Below are positions 10,977 through 21,808 of a DNA stretch of 22,824 nt, piece by piece (position 1 is the stretch's first letter; each line of letters starts with the position of its first letter). Made by a program: the position numbers and the translations under genes. Source of the stretch: Liolophura sinensis (Eukaryota > Mollusca > Polyplacophora > Chitonida > Chitonidae); NCBI RefSeq assembly GCF_032854445.1, contig NW_027018476.1, positions 1 to 22,824 of the forward strand. The letters are read 5' to 3'. Below the pieces are notes generated by a model, which was not told the origin of the DNA, did not search any database, and saw only the letters and a list, made by a program, of their open reading frames with translations.

Positions 10977-12334
10977 GCGTCAGTAAAGATCGTGTAACCA
11001 GAATTGCACGGTATTATGCCGAACACGCTACAAGCCGACCGGAAAACAGAGGTGGTAGACGCAGGGTAGCTGATTATGAGCAGAAAAAACAGGATATCGA
11101 GGAGCATGTGAAAACCTTTACATGTCGCGCAAGTCATTATGGGCGTAGAGGGACACCTGGCAGAAAATACTTGCCAAGCGATTTGAGTGTGAAAAAAATG
11201 CATGCTTTATTCCAACAACAAAACCATGCAGATGTCAGCTATTCTTTATATTATTCCGTTTTCCGTTACAAATTTAATCTTGGATTTGGGAGCCCTGTCA
11301 GTGATGCATGTGCCACATGTGTTAAGTACCGCCTGAAAATGAAAGACCCGAATATGACTGATGAGGAAAAGCAGTTTGAAACTGCCTCATTTATTCTGCA
11401 TAGGCGACGTGCACGTGTATTTTATGACTTACTGGGACAGGTTATAGATACATCAGTCACAGTTTGCTTTGATATGATGCAGAACCTGGTTCTACCAAAA
11501 ACACCTATCGGTCAGGCTTACTATTCACGTCAACTTTACATGTATCTATTTGGGATAGTACTGCACCATGGGAAGGAAAGCCGCCAGATCAAAGATGATG
11601 TTTATCTCTATACTTGGATGGAGCATGAAAACAAAAAGGACAGTAACATGATCTCATCCGCCCTTGACCACTGTTTTCGTTGGGCCTTGAATGGTAGTAT
11701 ACGACAGGCTAATCTGCTGCGCTTATTCAGTGATTCCTGTTTTGGACAGAATAAAAACATGAACGTTCTATCTATGCTATTTGCTCTGCGAAAGAATGCC
11801 TTTCCCAATGTTAACATTGAATACAGTTTTCCTATTAGAGGTCATTCTTTCCTCCCAGCTGATCGCGTGTTTGGTCGGATAGAACAAAATATACGGAAAC
11901 ACCACACAATCCTTATGCCTCAGGACTACTATGGGATCCTTAGAAACTATGGAAATGTCTTTGTGTATGGTAAAGATTGGCAGGCATTTGACTACAAGTC
12001 TGCCACACAGGCATTTACAAAATCACAGAAAACGTTTAAAATTAGCGAGGCCCGCATGTTAAAGATTGAGAATGACAAAGTTGGGTTCAAAACTGTTTAT
12101 AATGGTGAATACTGTTATCACAGTATCCTTAAGCGGGGGAAAAGGTGGGCAGACTTTAAACCCACTCAGTTGCACACCCAAAGCACAGTCAGTGATGCAA
12201 AAGCTAGGGACGTGAACAGTTTACTGCTTGAAATTGGAGCAAGTGAAGAAGTATTCGATTTCTACAACAGTGCTCTAACAAACAGAGTTACCGGTAGTGT
12301 CGAACACTCTGAAAATAGCAGTGCTGAGGAGTAG
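10977..12334 (+). CDS. Transposase, exon 2 (DD(D/E) catalytic core)
   Basis: This exon encodes the rest of codon 142 to residue 593, with stop TAG at 12332-12334. RPENRGGRR lies at about residues 162-170. A DxCxxC motif (Cys253, Cys256) resembles the zinc pair that precedes the core in this family. The RNase H-like core follows: CFDMMQNLVLP with Asp307, SDSCFGQNKN with Asp394, and RGHSFLPADRVFGRIE with His431, Asp437 and Glu444. Asp307, Asp394 and either Asp437 or Glu444 are the likely metal-binding triad. About 150 residues follow to a Ser/Glu-rich tail. The frame is open throughout, with no frameshift or stop, so the enzyme may be active. The motifs match my memory of DUF7869 / Sola2 transposases. 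Its role would be to bind the element ends and catalyse excision and insertion in the nucleus. A domesticated host gene is unlikely, given the flanking inverted repeats and target duplication. Confidence 0.88.
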
Positions 12335-12385
12335 GCCTAACCTAGACTGTTAAAATCCTGCGCTGTGCTCAGTGAAACAGTAATT

Positions 12386-12410
12386 ATTGAAGAGTTAGTT
12401 TTCCGAAAAG
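12386..12410 (+). repeat. Internal copy resembling the left inverted repeat
   Basis: ATTGAAGAGTTAGTTTTCC then GAAAAG resembles the left junction ATTGAAGAGTTTGGTTCC then AAAACG. TTGAAGAGTT matches exactly, in the same orientation as the left end. It may be a relic of a nested or rearranged end, or chance. Confidence 0.35.
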
Positions 12411-12725
12411 GTGAGTTGATGGTTAAAACGTTTAATTAAACTCTTTTTCTTTTCATTGCGATATTCTAGGTTAGATCCTAACCTTTCTTAAAGTTGAAAT
12501 TGTGTGTTCCATTTCGGTATGAATTGTGTTTTGTTGTTATTAGCGATCTTGCCTGTGTGTTACGGCCAGAAGTTGTGAATTTGGCAGCAGTTTTCTTTTT
12601 GATACCTGTGATTATTGCAAAAACTAGTCAGTTAATGTTTCATCAAGTAAATCACTTTGTTTTGCCAGATGCATGAAGCTACACCACTGGATTAGTGACG
12701 TTTTTCAGTTAAACAAATTAAATCA

Positions 12726-12969
12726 GGATATATAGCATTTTGCGAAAAAAAGATTAAACTTGGATATGTCGCGTTTTGCAAATAAAATAATTAATTTCAT
12801 CAAACGAAAGTAGTAATTAGTTCTGGATTTAATTATTTGTGCTGATTGTCTTTGAGTAGTTTGTCACTAAAGGTTCAGCCAATATAATAGATCAATTACA
12901 GTCATCAATCACTCTAGGTAAAAAATGTGCTTTTTAACCAAACATTGGAAATGGATTTATCGCGTTTTG
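12726..12969 (-). repeat. Right subterminal motif cluster (3 copies)
   Basis: Read on the minus strand, the copies are CAAAACGCGATAAATCC (12953-12969, partly in the inverted repeat), CAAAACGCGACATATCC (12762-12778) and CAAAATGCTATATATCC (12726-12742). They face the left cluster. The spacing differs between the two ends. Confidence 0.7.
12781..12786 (+). terminator. Candidate polyadenylation signal AATAAA
   Basis: This is a canonical hexamer about 450 bases after the stop codon, in AT-rich sequence inside the element. A weaker ATTAAA is at 12717-12722. Either could end the transposase transcript. There is no direct evidence for either. Confidence 0.4.
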
Positions 12970-12982
12970 GAACCAACTCTTC
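12956..12982 (-). repeat. Right terminal inverted repeat
   Basis: Read on the minus strand it begins GAAGAGTTGGTTCC and ends CGATAAA. It is 27 bases long, one T shorter than the left repeat. Similarity stops where the left end reads CGCC and the right end reads TCC. Confidence 0.92.
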
Positions 12983-12986
12983 AATT
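12983..12986. repeat. Target-site duplication AATT, right copy
   Basis: This pairs with 9329-9332. The satellite resumes in register immediately after it with GAACACTGACCC, as in every other monomer. Confidence 0.65.
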
Positions 12987-15900
12987 GAACACTGACCCAC
13001 ATCAATAAGGTGCCAAAAGATGCGCAATTGGGCCAGGCATCTCAGCTGTTGAAAAATTGCAAATTTCCTTGGTTTCCATGGAGTAAGAGCCGTTGCTGGG
13101 CACGTGATCTTGACATCAATGATTATTCATTTGTGGCTACAGCCAAAAGTATTGGTCGGAGAGCAACGCGGTTTACACCATTCGATTCTCGTCAAAAAAT
13201 ACGTCGGATTAGCCTCTTACCAGCAGCATTGGAGCAGTTTTTCCACTATTGGATTTTTGCCAGGTCTTTTTTTCTAATTGAAATCGGCTACATTAACTAT
13301 ATACAATCGCGACTGGTCATTACTATATTCAACTTTTCATTATAAGTTATGTGGCCTTCGGTAGCCCAGACGACGTCAAATCTTTGGGCCAAGCCCATTT
13401 AACTCACCCAGCAAATGTCTTACTTCTAAGTCGAAGACAAACTCAATGTCTTTATCTACATGTAGAAAAACCACACCATTTGTATATAAAAAAAACACAA
13501 GGTACTTGATACAGTCCGCTGTAAAAAGTACAATTGAACACTGACCCACATCAATAAGGTGCCAAAAGATGCGCAATTGGGCCAGGCATCTCCAGCTGTT
13601 GAAAAATTGCAAATTCCTTGGTTTCCATGGAGTAAGAGCCGTTGCTGGGCACGTGATCTTGACATCAATGATTATTCATTTGTGGCTACAGCCAAAAGTA
13701 TTGGTCGGAGAGCAACGCGTTTGCACCATTCGATTCTCGTCAAAAAATACGTCGGATTAGCCTCTTACCAGCAGCATTGAACAGTTTTTCTACTTTTGGA
13801 TTTTTGCCTGGTCTTTTTGCGAATTGAAATCGGCTACATTAACTATATACAATCGCGACTGGTCATTACTATATTCAACTTTTCATTATAAGTTATGTGG
13901 CCTTCGGTAGCCCAGACGACGTCAAATCTTTGGGCCAAGCCCATTTAACTCACCCAGCAAATGTCTTACTTCTAAGTCGAAGACAAACTCAATGTCTTTA
14001 TCTACATGTAGAAAAACCACACCATTTGTATATAAAAAAAACACAAGGTACTTGATACAGTCCGCTGTAAAAAGTACAATTGAACACTGACCCACATCAA
14101 TAAGGTGCCAAAAGATGCGCAATTGGGCCAGGCATCTCCAGCTGTTGAAAAAATTGCAAATTTCCTTGGTTTCCATGGAGTAAGAGCCGTTGCTGGGCAC
14201 GTGATCTTGACATCAATGATTATTCATTTGTGGCTACAGCCAAAAGTATTGGTCGGAGAGCAACGCGGTTTGCACCATTCGATTTCTCGTCAAAAAATAC
14301 GTCGGATTAGCCTCTTACCAGCAGCATTGGAACAGTTTTTCCCCTTTTGGATTTTTGCCTGGTATTTTTTCTAATTGAAATCGGCTACATTAACTATGTA
14401 CAATCGCGACTGGTCATTACTATATTCAACTTTTCATTATAAGTTATGTGCCCTTCGGTAGCCCAGACGACGTCAAATCTTTGGGCCAAGCCCATTTAAC
14501 TCACCCAGCAAATGTCTTACTTCTAAGTCGAAGACAAAACTCAATGTCTTTATCTACATGTAGAAAAACCACACCATTTGTATATAAAAAAAACACAAGG
14601 TACTTGATACAGTCCGCTGTAAAAAGTACAATTGAACACTGACCCACATCAATAAGGTGCCAAAAGATGCGCAATTGGGCCAGGCATCTCCAGCTGTTGA
14701 AAAATTGCAAATTTCCTTGGTTTCCATGGAGTAAGAGCCGTTGCTGGGCACGTGATCTTGACATCAATGATTATTCATTTGTGGCTACAGCCAAAAGTAT
14801 TGGTCGGAGAGCAACGCGGTTTGCACCATTCGATTTCTCGTCAAAAAATACGTCGGATTAGCCTCTTACCAGCAGCATTGGAGCAGTTTTTCCACTTTTG
14901 GATTTTGCCAGGTCTTTTTTTCTAATTGAAATCGGCTACATTAACTATATACAATCGGCGACTGGTCATTACTATATTCAACTTTTCATTATAAGTTATG
15001 TGGCCTTCGGTAGCCCAGACGACGTCAAATCTTTGGGCCAAGCCCATTTAACTCACCCAGCAAATGTCTTACTTCTAAGTCGAAGACAAACTCAATGTCT
15101 TTATCTACATGTAGAAAAACCACACCATTTGTATATAAAAAAAACACAAGGTACTTGATACAGTCCGCTGTAAAAAGTACAATTGAACACTGACCCACAT
15201 CAATAAGGTGCCAAAAGATGCGCAATTGGGCCAGGCATCTCCAGCTGTTGAAAAATTGCAAATTTCCTTGGTTTCCATGGAGTAAGAGCCGTTGCTGGGC
15301 ACGTGATCTTGACATCAATGATTATTCATTTGTGGCTACAGCCAAAAGTATTGGTCGGAGAGCAACGCGGTTTGCACCATTCGATTTCTCGTCAAAAAAT
15401 ACGTCGGATTAGCCTCTTACCAGCAGCATTGGAACAGTTTTTCTACTTTTGGATTTTTGCCTGGTCTTTTTGCTAATTGAAATCGGCTACATTAACTATG
15501 TACAATCGCGACTGGTCATTACTATATTCAACTTTTCATTATAAGTTATGTGCCCTTCGGTAGCCCAGACGACGTCAAATCTTTGGGCCAAGCCCATTTA
15601 ACTCACCCAGCAGTTGTCTTACTTCTAAGTCGAAGACAAACTCAATGTCTTTATCTACATGTAGAAAAACCACACCATTTGTATATAAAAAAAACACAAG
15701 GTACTTGATACAGTCCGCTGTAAAAAGTACAATTGAACACTGACCCACATCAATAAGGTGCCAAAATATGCGCAATTGGGCCAGGCATCTCCAGCTGTTG
15801 AAAAATTGCAAATTTCATTGGTTTCCATGGAGTAAGAGCCGTTGCTGGGCACGTGATCTTGACATCAATGATTATTCATTTGTGGCTACAGCCAAAAGTA

Positions 15901-17407
15901 TTGGTCGGAGAGCAACGTGGTTTGCACCATTCGATTTCTCGTCAAAAAATACGTCGGAATAGCCTCTTACCAGCAGAATTGGAACAGTTTTTCCACTTTT
16001 GGATTTTTGCCTGGTATTTTTTCTAATTGAAATCGGCTACATTAACTATGTACAATCGCGACTGGTCATTACTATATTCAACTTTTCATTATAAGTTATG
16101 TGGCCTTCGGTAGCCCAGACGACGTCAAATCTTTGGGCCAAGCCCATTTAACTCACCCAGCAAATGTCTTACTTCTAAGTCGAAGACAAACTCAATGTCT
16201 TTATCTACATGTAGAAAAACCACACCATTTGTATATAAAAAAAACACAAGGTACTTGATACAGTCCGCTGTAAAAAGTACAATTGAACACTGACCCACAT
16301 CAATAAGGTGCCAAAAGATGCGCAATTGGGCCAGGCATCTCCAGCTGTTGAAAAATTGCAAAATTCCCTTGGTTTCCATGGAGTAAGAGCCGTTGCTGGG
16401 CACGTGATCTTGACATCAATGATTATTCATTTGTGGCTACAGCCAAAAGTATTGGTCGGAGAGCAACGCGGTTTGCACCATTCGATTTCTCGTCAAAAAA
16501 TACGTCGGATTAGCCTCTTACCAGCAGCATTGGAACAGTTTTTCTACTTTTGGATTTTTGCCTGGTCTTTTTGCGAATTGAAATCGGCTACATTAACTAT
16601 GTACAATCGCGACTGGTCATTACTATATTCAACTTTTCATTATAAGTTATGTGCCCTTCGGTAGCCCAGACGACGTCAAATCTTTGGGCCAAGCCCATTT
16701 AACTCACCCAGCAGTTGTCTTACTTCTAAGTCGAAGACAAACTCAATGTCTTTATCTACATGTAGAAAAACCACACCATTTGTATATAAAAAAAACACAA
16801 GGTACTTGATACAGTCCGCTGTAAAAAGTACAATTGAACACTGACCCACATCAATAAGGTGCCAAAAGATGCGCAATTGGGCCAGGCATCTCCAGCTGTT
16901 GAAAAATTGCAAATTTCCTTGGTTTCCATGGAGTAAGAGCCGTTGCTGGGCACGTGATCTTGACATCAATGATTATTCATTTGTGGCTACAGCCAAAAGT
17001 ATTGGTCGGAGAGCAACGTGGTTTGCACCATTCGATTTCTCGTCAAAAAATACGTCGGATTAGCCTCTTACCAGCAGAATTGGATCAGTTTTTCCACTTT
17101 TGGATTTTTGCCTGGTATTTTTTCTAATTGAAATCGGCTACATTAACTATGTACAATCGCGACTGGTCATTACTATATTCAACTTTTCATTATAAGTTAT
17201 GTGCCCTTCGGTAGCCCAGACGACGTCAAATCTTTGGGCCAAGCCCATTTAACTCACCCAGCAAATGTCTTACTTCTAAGTCGAAGACAAACTCAATGTC
17301 TTTATCTACATGTAGAAAAACCACACCATTTGTATATAAAAAAAACACAAGGTACTTGATACAGTCCGCTGTAAAAAGTACAATTGAACACTGACCCACA
17401 TCAATAA

Positions 17408-19607
17408 GGTGCCAAAAGATGCGCAATTGGGCCAGGCATCTCCAGCTGTTGAAAAATTGCAAATTCCCTTGGTTTCCATGGAGTAAGAGCCGTTGCTGGG
17501 CACATGATCTTGACATCAATGATTATTCATTTGTGGCTACAGCCAAAAGTATTGGTCGGAGAGCAACGCGGTTTGCACCATTCGATTTCTCGTCAAAAAA
17601 TACGTCGGATTAGCCTCTTACCAGCAGCATTGGAACAGTTTTTCTTCTTTTGGATTTTTGCCTGGTCTTTATGCGAATTGAAATCGGCTACATTAACTAT
17701 GTACAATCGCGACTGGTCATTACTATATTCAACTTTTCATTATAAGTTATGTGCCCTTCGGTAGCCCAGACGACGTCAAATCTTTGGGCCAAGCCCATTT
17801 AACTCACCCAGCAGTTGTCTTACTTCTAAGTCGAAGACAAACTCAATGTCTTTATCTACATGTAGAAAAACCACACCATTTGTATATAAAAAAAACACAA
17901 GGTACTTGATACAGTCCGCTGTAAAAAGTACAATTGAACACTGACCCACATCAATAAGGTGCCAAAAGATGCGCAATTGGGCCAGGCATCTCCAGCTGTT
18001 GAAAAATTGCAAATTTCCTTGGTTTCCATGGAGTAAGAGCCGTTGCTGGGCACGTGATCTTGACATCAATGATTATTCATTTGTGGCTACAGCCAAAAGT
18101 ATTGGTCGGAGAGCAACGTGGTTTGCACCATTCGATTTCTCGTCAAAAAATACGTCGGATTAGCCTCTTACCAGCAGAATTGGAACAGTTTTTCCACTTT
18201 TGGATTTTTGCCTGGTATTTTTTCTAATTGAAATCGGCTACATTAACTATGTACAATCGCGACTGGTCATTACTATATTCAACTTTTCATTATAAGTTAT
18301 GTGCCCTTCGGTAGCCCAGACGACGTCAAATCTTTGGGCCAAGCCCATTTAACTCACCCAGCAAATGTCTTACTTCTAAGTCGAAGACAAACTCAATGTC
18401 TTTATCTACATGTAGAAAAACCACACCATTTGTATATAAAAAAAACACAAGGTACTTGATACAGTCCGCTATAAAAAGTACAATTGAACACTGACCCACA
18501 TCAATAAGGTGCCAAAAGATGCGCAATTGGGCCAGGCATCTCCAGCTGTTGAAAAATTGCAAATTTCCTTGGTTTCCATGGAGTAAGAGCCGTTGCTGGG
18601 CACGTGATCTTGACATCAATGATTATTCATTTGTGGCTACAGCCAAAAGTATTGGTCGGAGAGCAACGTGGTTTGCACCATTCAATTTCTCGTCAAAAAA
18701 TACGTCGGATTAGCCTCTTACCAGCAGCATTGGAACAGTTTTTCCACTTTTGGATTTTTGCCTGATCTTTTTTTCTAATTGAAATCGGCTACATTAACTA
18801 TGTACAATCGCGACTGGTCATTACTATATTCAACTTTTCATTATAAGTTATGTGCCCTTCGGTAGCCCAGACGACGTCAAATCTTTGGGCCAAGCCCATT
18901 TAACTCACCCAGCAAATGTCTTACTTCTAAGTCGAAGACAAACTCAATGTCTTTATCTACATGTAGAAAAACCACACCATTTGTATATAAAAAAAACACA
19001 AGGTACTTGATACAGTCCGCTGTAAAAAGTACAATTGAACACTGACCCACATCAATAAGGTGCCAAAAGATGCGCATTTGGGCCAGGCATCTCCAGCTGT
19101 TGAAAAATTGCAAATTTCCTTGGTTTCCATGGAGTAAGAGCCGTTGCTGGGCACGTGATCTTGACATCAATGATTATTCATTTGTGGCTACAGCCAAAAG
19201 TATTGGTCGGAGAGCAACGCGGTTTGCACCATTCGATTTCTCGTCAAAAAATACGTCGGATTAGCCTCTTACCAGCAGCATTGGAACAGTTTTTCCACTT
19301 TTGGATTTTTGCCTGGTATTTTTTCTAATTGAAATCGGCTACATTAACTATGTACAATCGCGACTGGTCATTACTATATTCAACTTTTCATTATAAGTTA
19401 TGTGGCCTTCGGTAGCCCAGACGACGTCAAATCTTTGGGCCAAGCCCATTTAACTCACCCAGCAAATGTCTTACTTCTAAGTCGAAGACAAACTCAAAGT
19501 CCTTATCTACATGTAGAAAAACCACACCATTTGTATATAAAAAAACACAAGGTACTTGATACAGTCCGCTGTAAAAAGTACAATTGAACACTGACCCACA
19601 TCAATAA
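17408..19607. repeat. Higher-order tetramer A-C-D-C, first copy (2.2 kb)
   Basis: The four monomers start at 17408 (A), 17958 (C, with CAGAATTGGAACAG and GCTATAAAAAG), 18508 (D, with TTCAATTTCTC) and 19059 (C, with GCGCATTTGGG and CTCAAAG). The same private variants recur in the same order in the next 2.2 kb. The first copy has a few own changes, such as CACATGATC in the first unit, CCTGATC in the third, and a one-base shorter A-tract and TCCTTATC in the fourth. Confidence 0.85.
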
Positions 19608-21808
19608 GGTGCCAAAAGATGCGCAATTGGGCCAGGCATCTCCAGCTGTTGAAAAATTGCAAATTTCCTTGGTTTCCATGGAGTAAGAGCCGTTGCTGGG
19701 CACGTGATCTTGACATCAATGATTATTCATTTGTGGCTACAGCCAAAAGTATTGGTCGGAGAGCAACGTGGTTTGCACCATTCGATTTCTCGTCAAAAAA
19801 TACGTCGGATTAGCCTCTTACCAGCAGCATTGGAACATTTTTTCCACTTTTGGATTTTTGCCTGGTCTTTTTGCGAATTGAAATCGGCTACATTAACTAT
19901 GTACAATCGCGACTGGTCATTACTATATTCAACTTTTCATTATAAGTTATGTGCCCTTCGGTAGCCCAGACGACGTCAAATCTTTGGGCCAAGCCCATTT
20001 AACTCACCCAGCAGTTGTCTTACTTCTAAGTCGAAGACAAACTCAATGTCTTTATCTACATGTAGAAAAACCACACCATTTGTATATAAAAAAAACACAA
20101 GGTACTTGATACAGTCCGCTGTAAAAAGTACAATTGAACACTGACCCACATCAATAAGGTGCCAAAAGATGCGCAATTGGGCCAGGCATCTCCAGCTGTT
20201 GAAAAATTGCAAATTTCCTTGGTTTCCATGGAGTAAGAGCCGTTGCTGGGCACGTGATCTTGACATCAATGATTATTCATTTGTGGCTACAGCCAAAAGT
20301 ATTGGTCGGAGAGCAACGTGGTTTGCACCATTCGATTTCTCGTCAAAAAATACGTCGGATTAGCCTCTTACCAGCAGAATTGGAACAGTTTTTCCACTTT
20401 TGGATTTTTGCCTGGTATTTTTTCTAATTGAAATCGGCTACATTAACTATGTACAATCGCGACTGGTCATTACTATATTCAACTTTTCATTATAAGTTAT
20501 GTGCCCTTCGGTAGCCCAGACGACGTCAAATCTTTGGGCCAAGCCCATTTAACTCACCCAGCAAATGTCTTACTTCTAAGTCGAAGACAAACTCAATGTC
20601 TTTATCTACATGTAGAAAAACCACACCATTTGTATATAAAAAAAACACAAGGTACTTGATACAGTCCGCTATAAAAAGTACAATTGAACACTGACCCACA
20701 TCAATAAGGTGCCAAAAGATGCGCAATTGGGCCAGGCATCTCCAGCTGTTGAAAAATTGCAAATTTCCTTGGTTTCCATGGAGTAAGAGCCGTTGCTGGG
20801 CACGTGATCTTGACATCAATGATTATTCATTTGTGGCTACAGCCAAAAGTATTGGTCGGAGAGCAACGTGGTTTGCACCATTCAATTTCTCGTCAAAAAA
20901 TACGTCGGATTAGCCTCTTACCAGCAGCATTGGAACAGTTTTTCCACTTTTGGATTTTTGCCTGGTCTTTTTTTCTAATTGAAATCGGCTACATTAACTA
21001 TGTACAATCGCGACTGGTCATTACTATATTCAACTTTTCATTATAAGTTATGTGCCCTTCGGTAGCCCAGACGACGTCAAATCTTTGGGCCAAGCCCATT
21101 TAACTCACCCAGCAAATGTCTTACTTCTAAGTCGAAGACAAACTCAATGTCTTTATCTACATGTAGAAAAACCACACCATTTGTATATAAAAAAAACACA
21201 AGGTACTTGATACAGTCCGCTGTAAAAAGTACAATTGAACACTGACCCACATCAATAAGGTGCCAAAAGATGCGCATTTGGGCCAGGCATCTCCAGCTGT
21301 TGAAAAATTGCAAATTTCCTTGGTTTCCATGGAGTAAGAGCCGTTGCTGGGCACGTGATCTTGACATCAATGATTATTCATTTGTGGCTACAGCCAAAAG
21401 TATTGGTCGGAGAGCAACGCGGTTTGCACCATTCGATTTCTCGTCAAAAAATACGTCGGATTAGCCTCTTACCAGCAGCATTGGAACAGTTTTTCCACTT
21501 TTGGATTTTTGCCTGGTATTTTTTCTAATTGAAATCGGCTACATTAACTATGTACAATCGCGACTGGTCATTACTATATTCAACTTTTCATTATAAGTTA
21601 TGTGCCCTTCGGTAGCCCAGACGACGTCAAATCTTTGGGCCAAGCCCATTTAACTCACCCAGCAAATGTCTTACTTCTAAGTCGAAGACAAACTCAAAGT
21701 CTTTATCTACATGTAGAAAAACCACACCATTTGTATATAAAAAAAACACAAGGTACTTGATACAGTCCGCTGTAAAAAGTACAATTGAACACTGACCCAC
21801 ATCAATAA
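19608..21808. repeat. Higher-order tetramer A-C-D-C, second copy (2.2 kb)
   Basis: The units at 19608, 20158, 20708 and 21259 match those at 17408-19607 variant by variant: GCTATAAAAAG in the second, TTCAATTTCTC in the third, GCGCATTTGGG and CTCAAAG in the fourth. Few differences separate the two copies in the last three units, so this is a recent 2.2 kb tandem duplication. The A unit (19608) differs more from its counterpart and shares GGAACATTTTTTCC with the unit at 8255. Confidence 0.85.

Larger units (their letters stand above)
12335..12955 (+). other. Transposon 3' region (3' UTR and subterminal sequence)
   Basis: This is AT-rich sequence after the stop codon with no supported gene. The only open stretch, near 12494-12676, has no recognisable similarity. 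It contains an internal inverted-repeat-like copy (12386-12410), a near-palindrome AGGTTAGATCCTAACCT at 12468-12484 whose CCTAACCTAG counterpart is just after the stop codon, candidate polyadenylation signals and the right subterminal motif copies. Confidence 0.6.
9333..12982 (+). mobile_element. Autonomous-looking DNA transposon, Sola2-like
   Basis: A 3.65 kb non-satellite segment interrupts one monomer. It has near-perfect terminal inverted repeats (9333-9360 and 12956-12982), AATT on both sides, inward-facing subterminal motifs at both ends and a single spliced transposase gene. The host monomer, 8805-9332 plus 12987-13008, adds up to exactly 550 bp, so nothing was lost on insertion. No other monomer in the window carries it. 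Superfamily: the DD(D/E) core with the SDSCFGQNKN and RGHSFLPADRVFGRIE motifs matches my memory of Sola2 / DUF7869 proteins, and a 4 bp duplication fits Sola. That it is a cut-and-paste transposon is close to certain. The superfamily name is moderately certain. The boundaries are uncertain by up to a few bases because the site is palindromic. Confidence 0.9.

Noticed and set aside
11608-11817. Minus-strand open frames within exon 2 (also 10973-11203)
   Set aside because: These are shadows of the strongly supported plus-strand transposase frame.
12494-12676. Short open frame of 60 residues downstream of the transposase
   Set aside because: It is AT-rich 3' sequence without similarity, conserved context or a credible start context.
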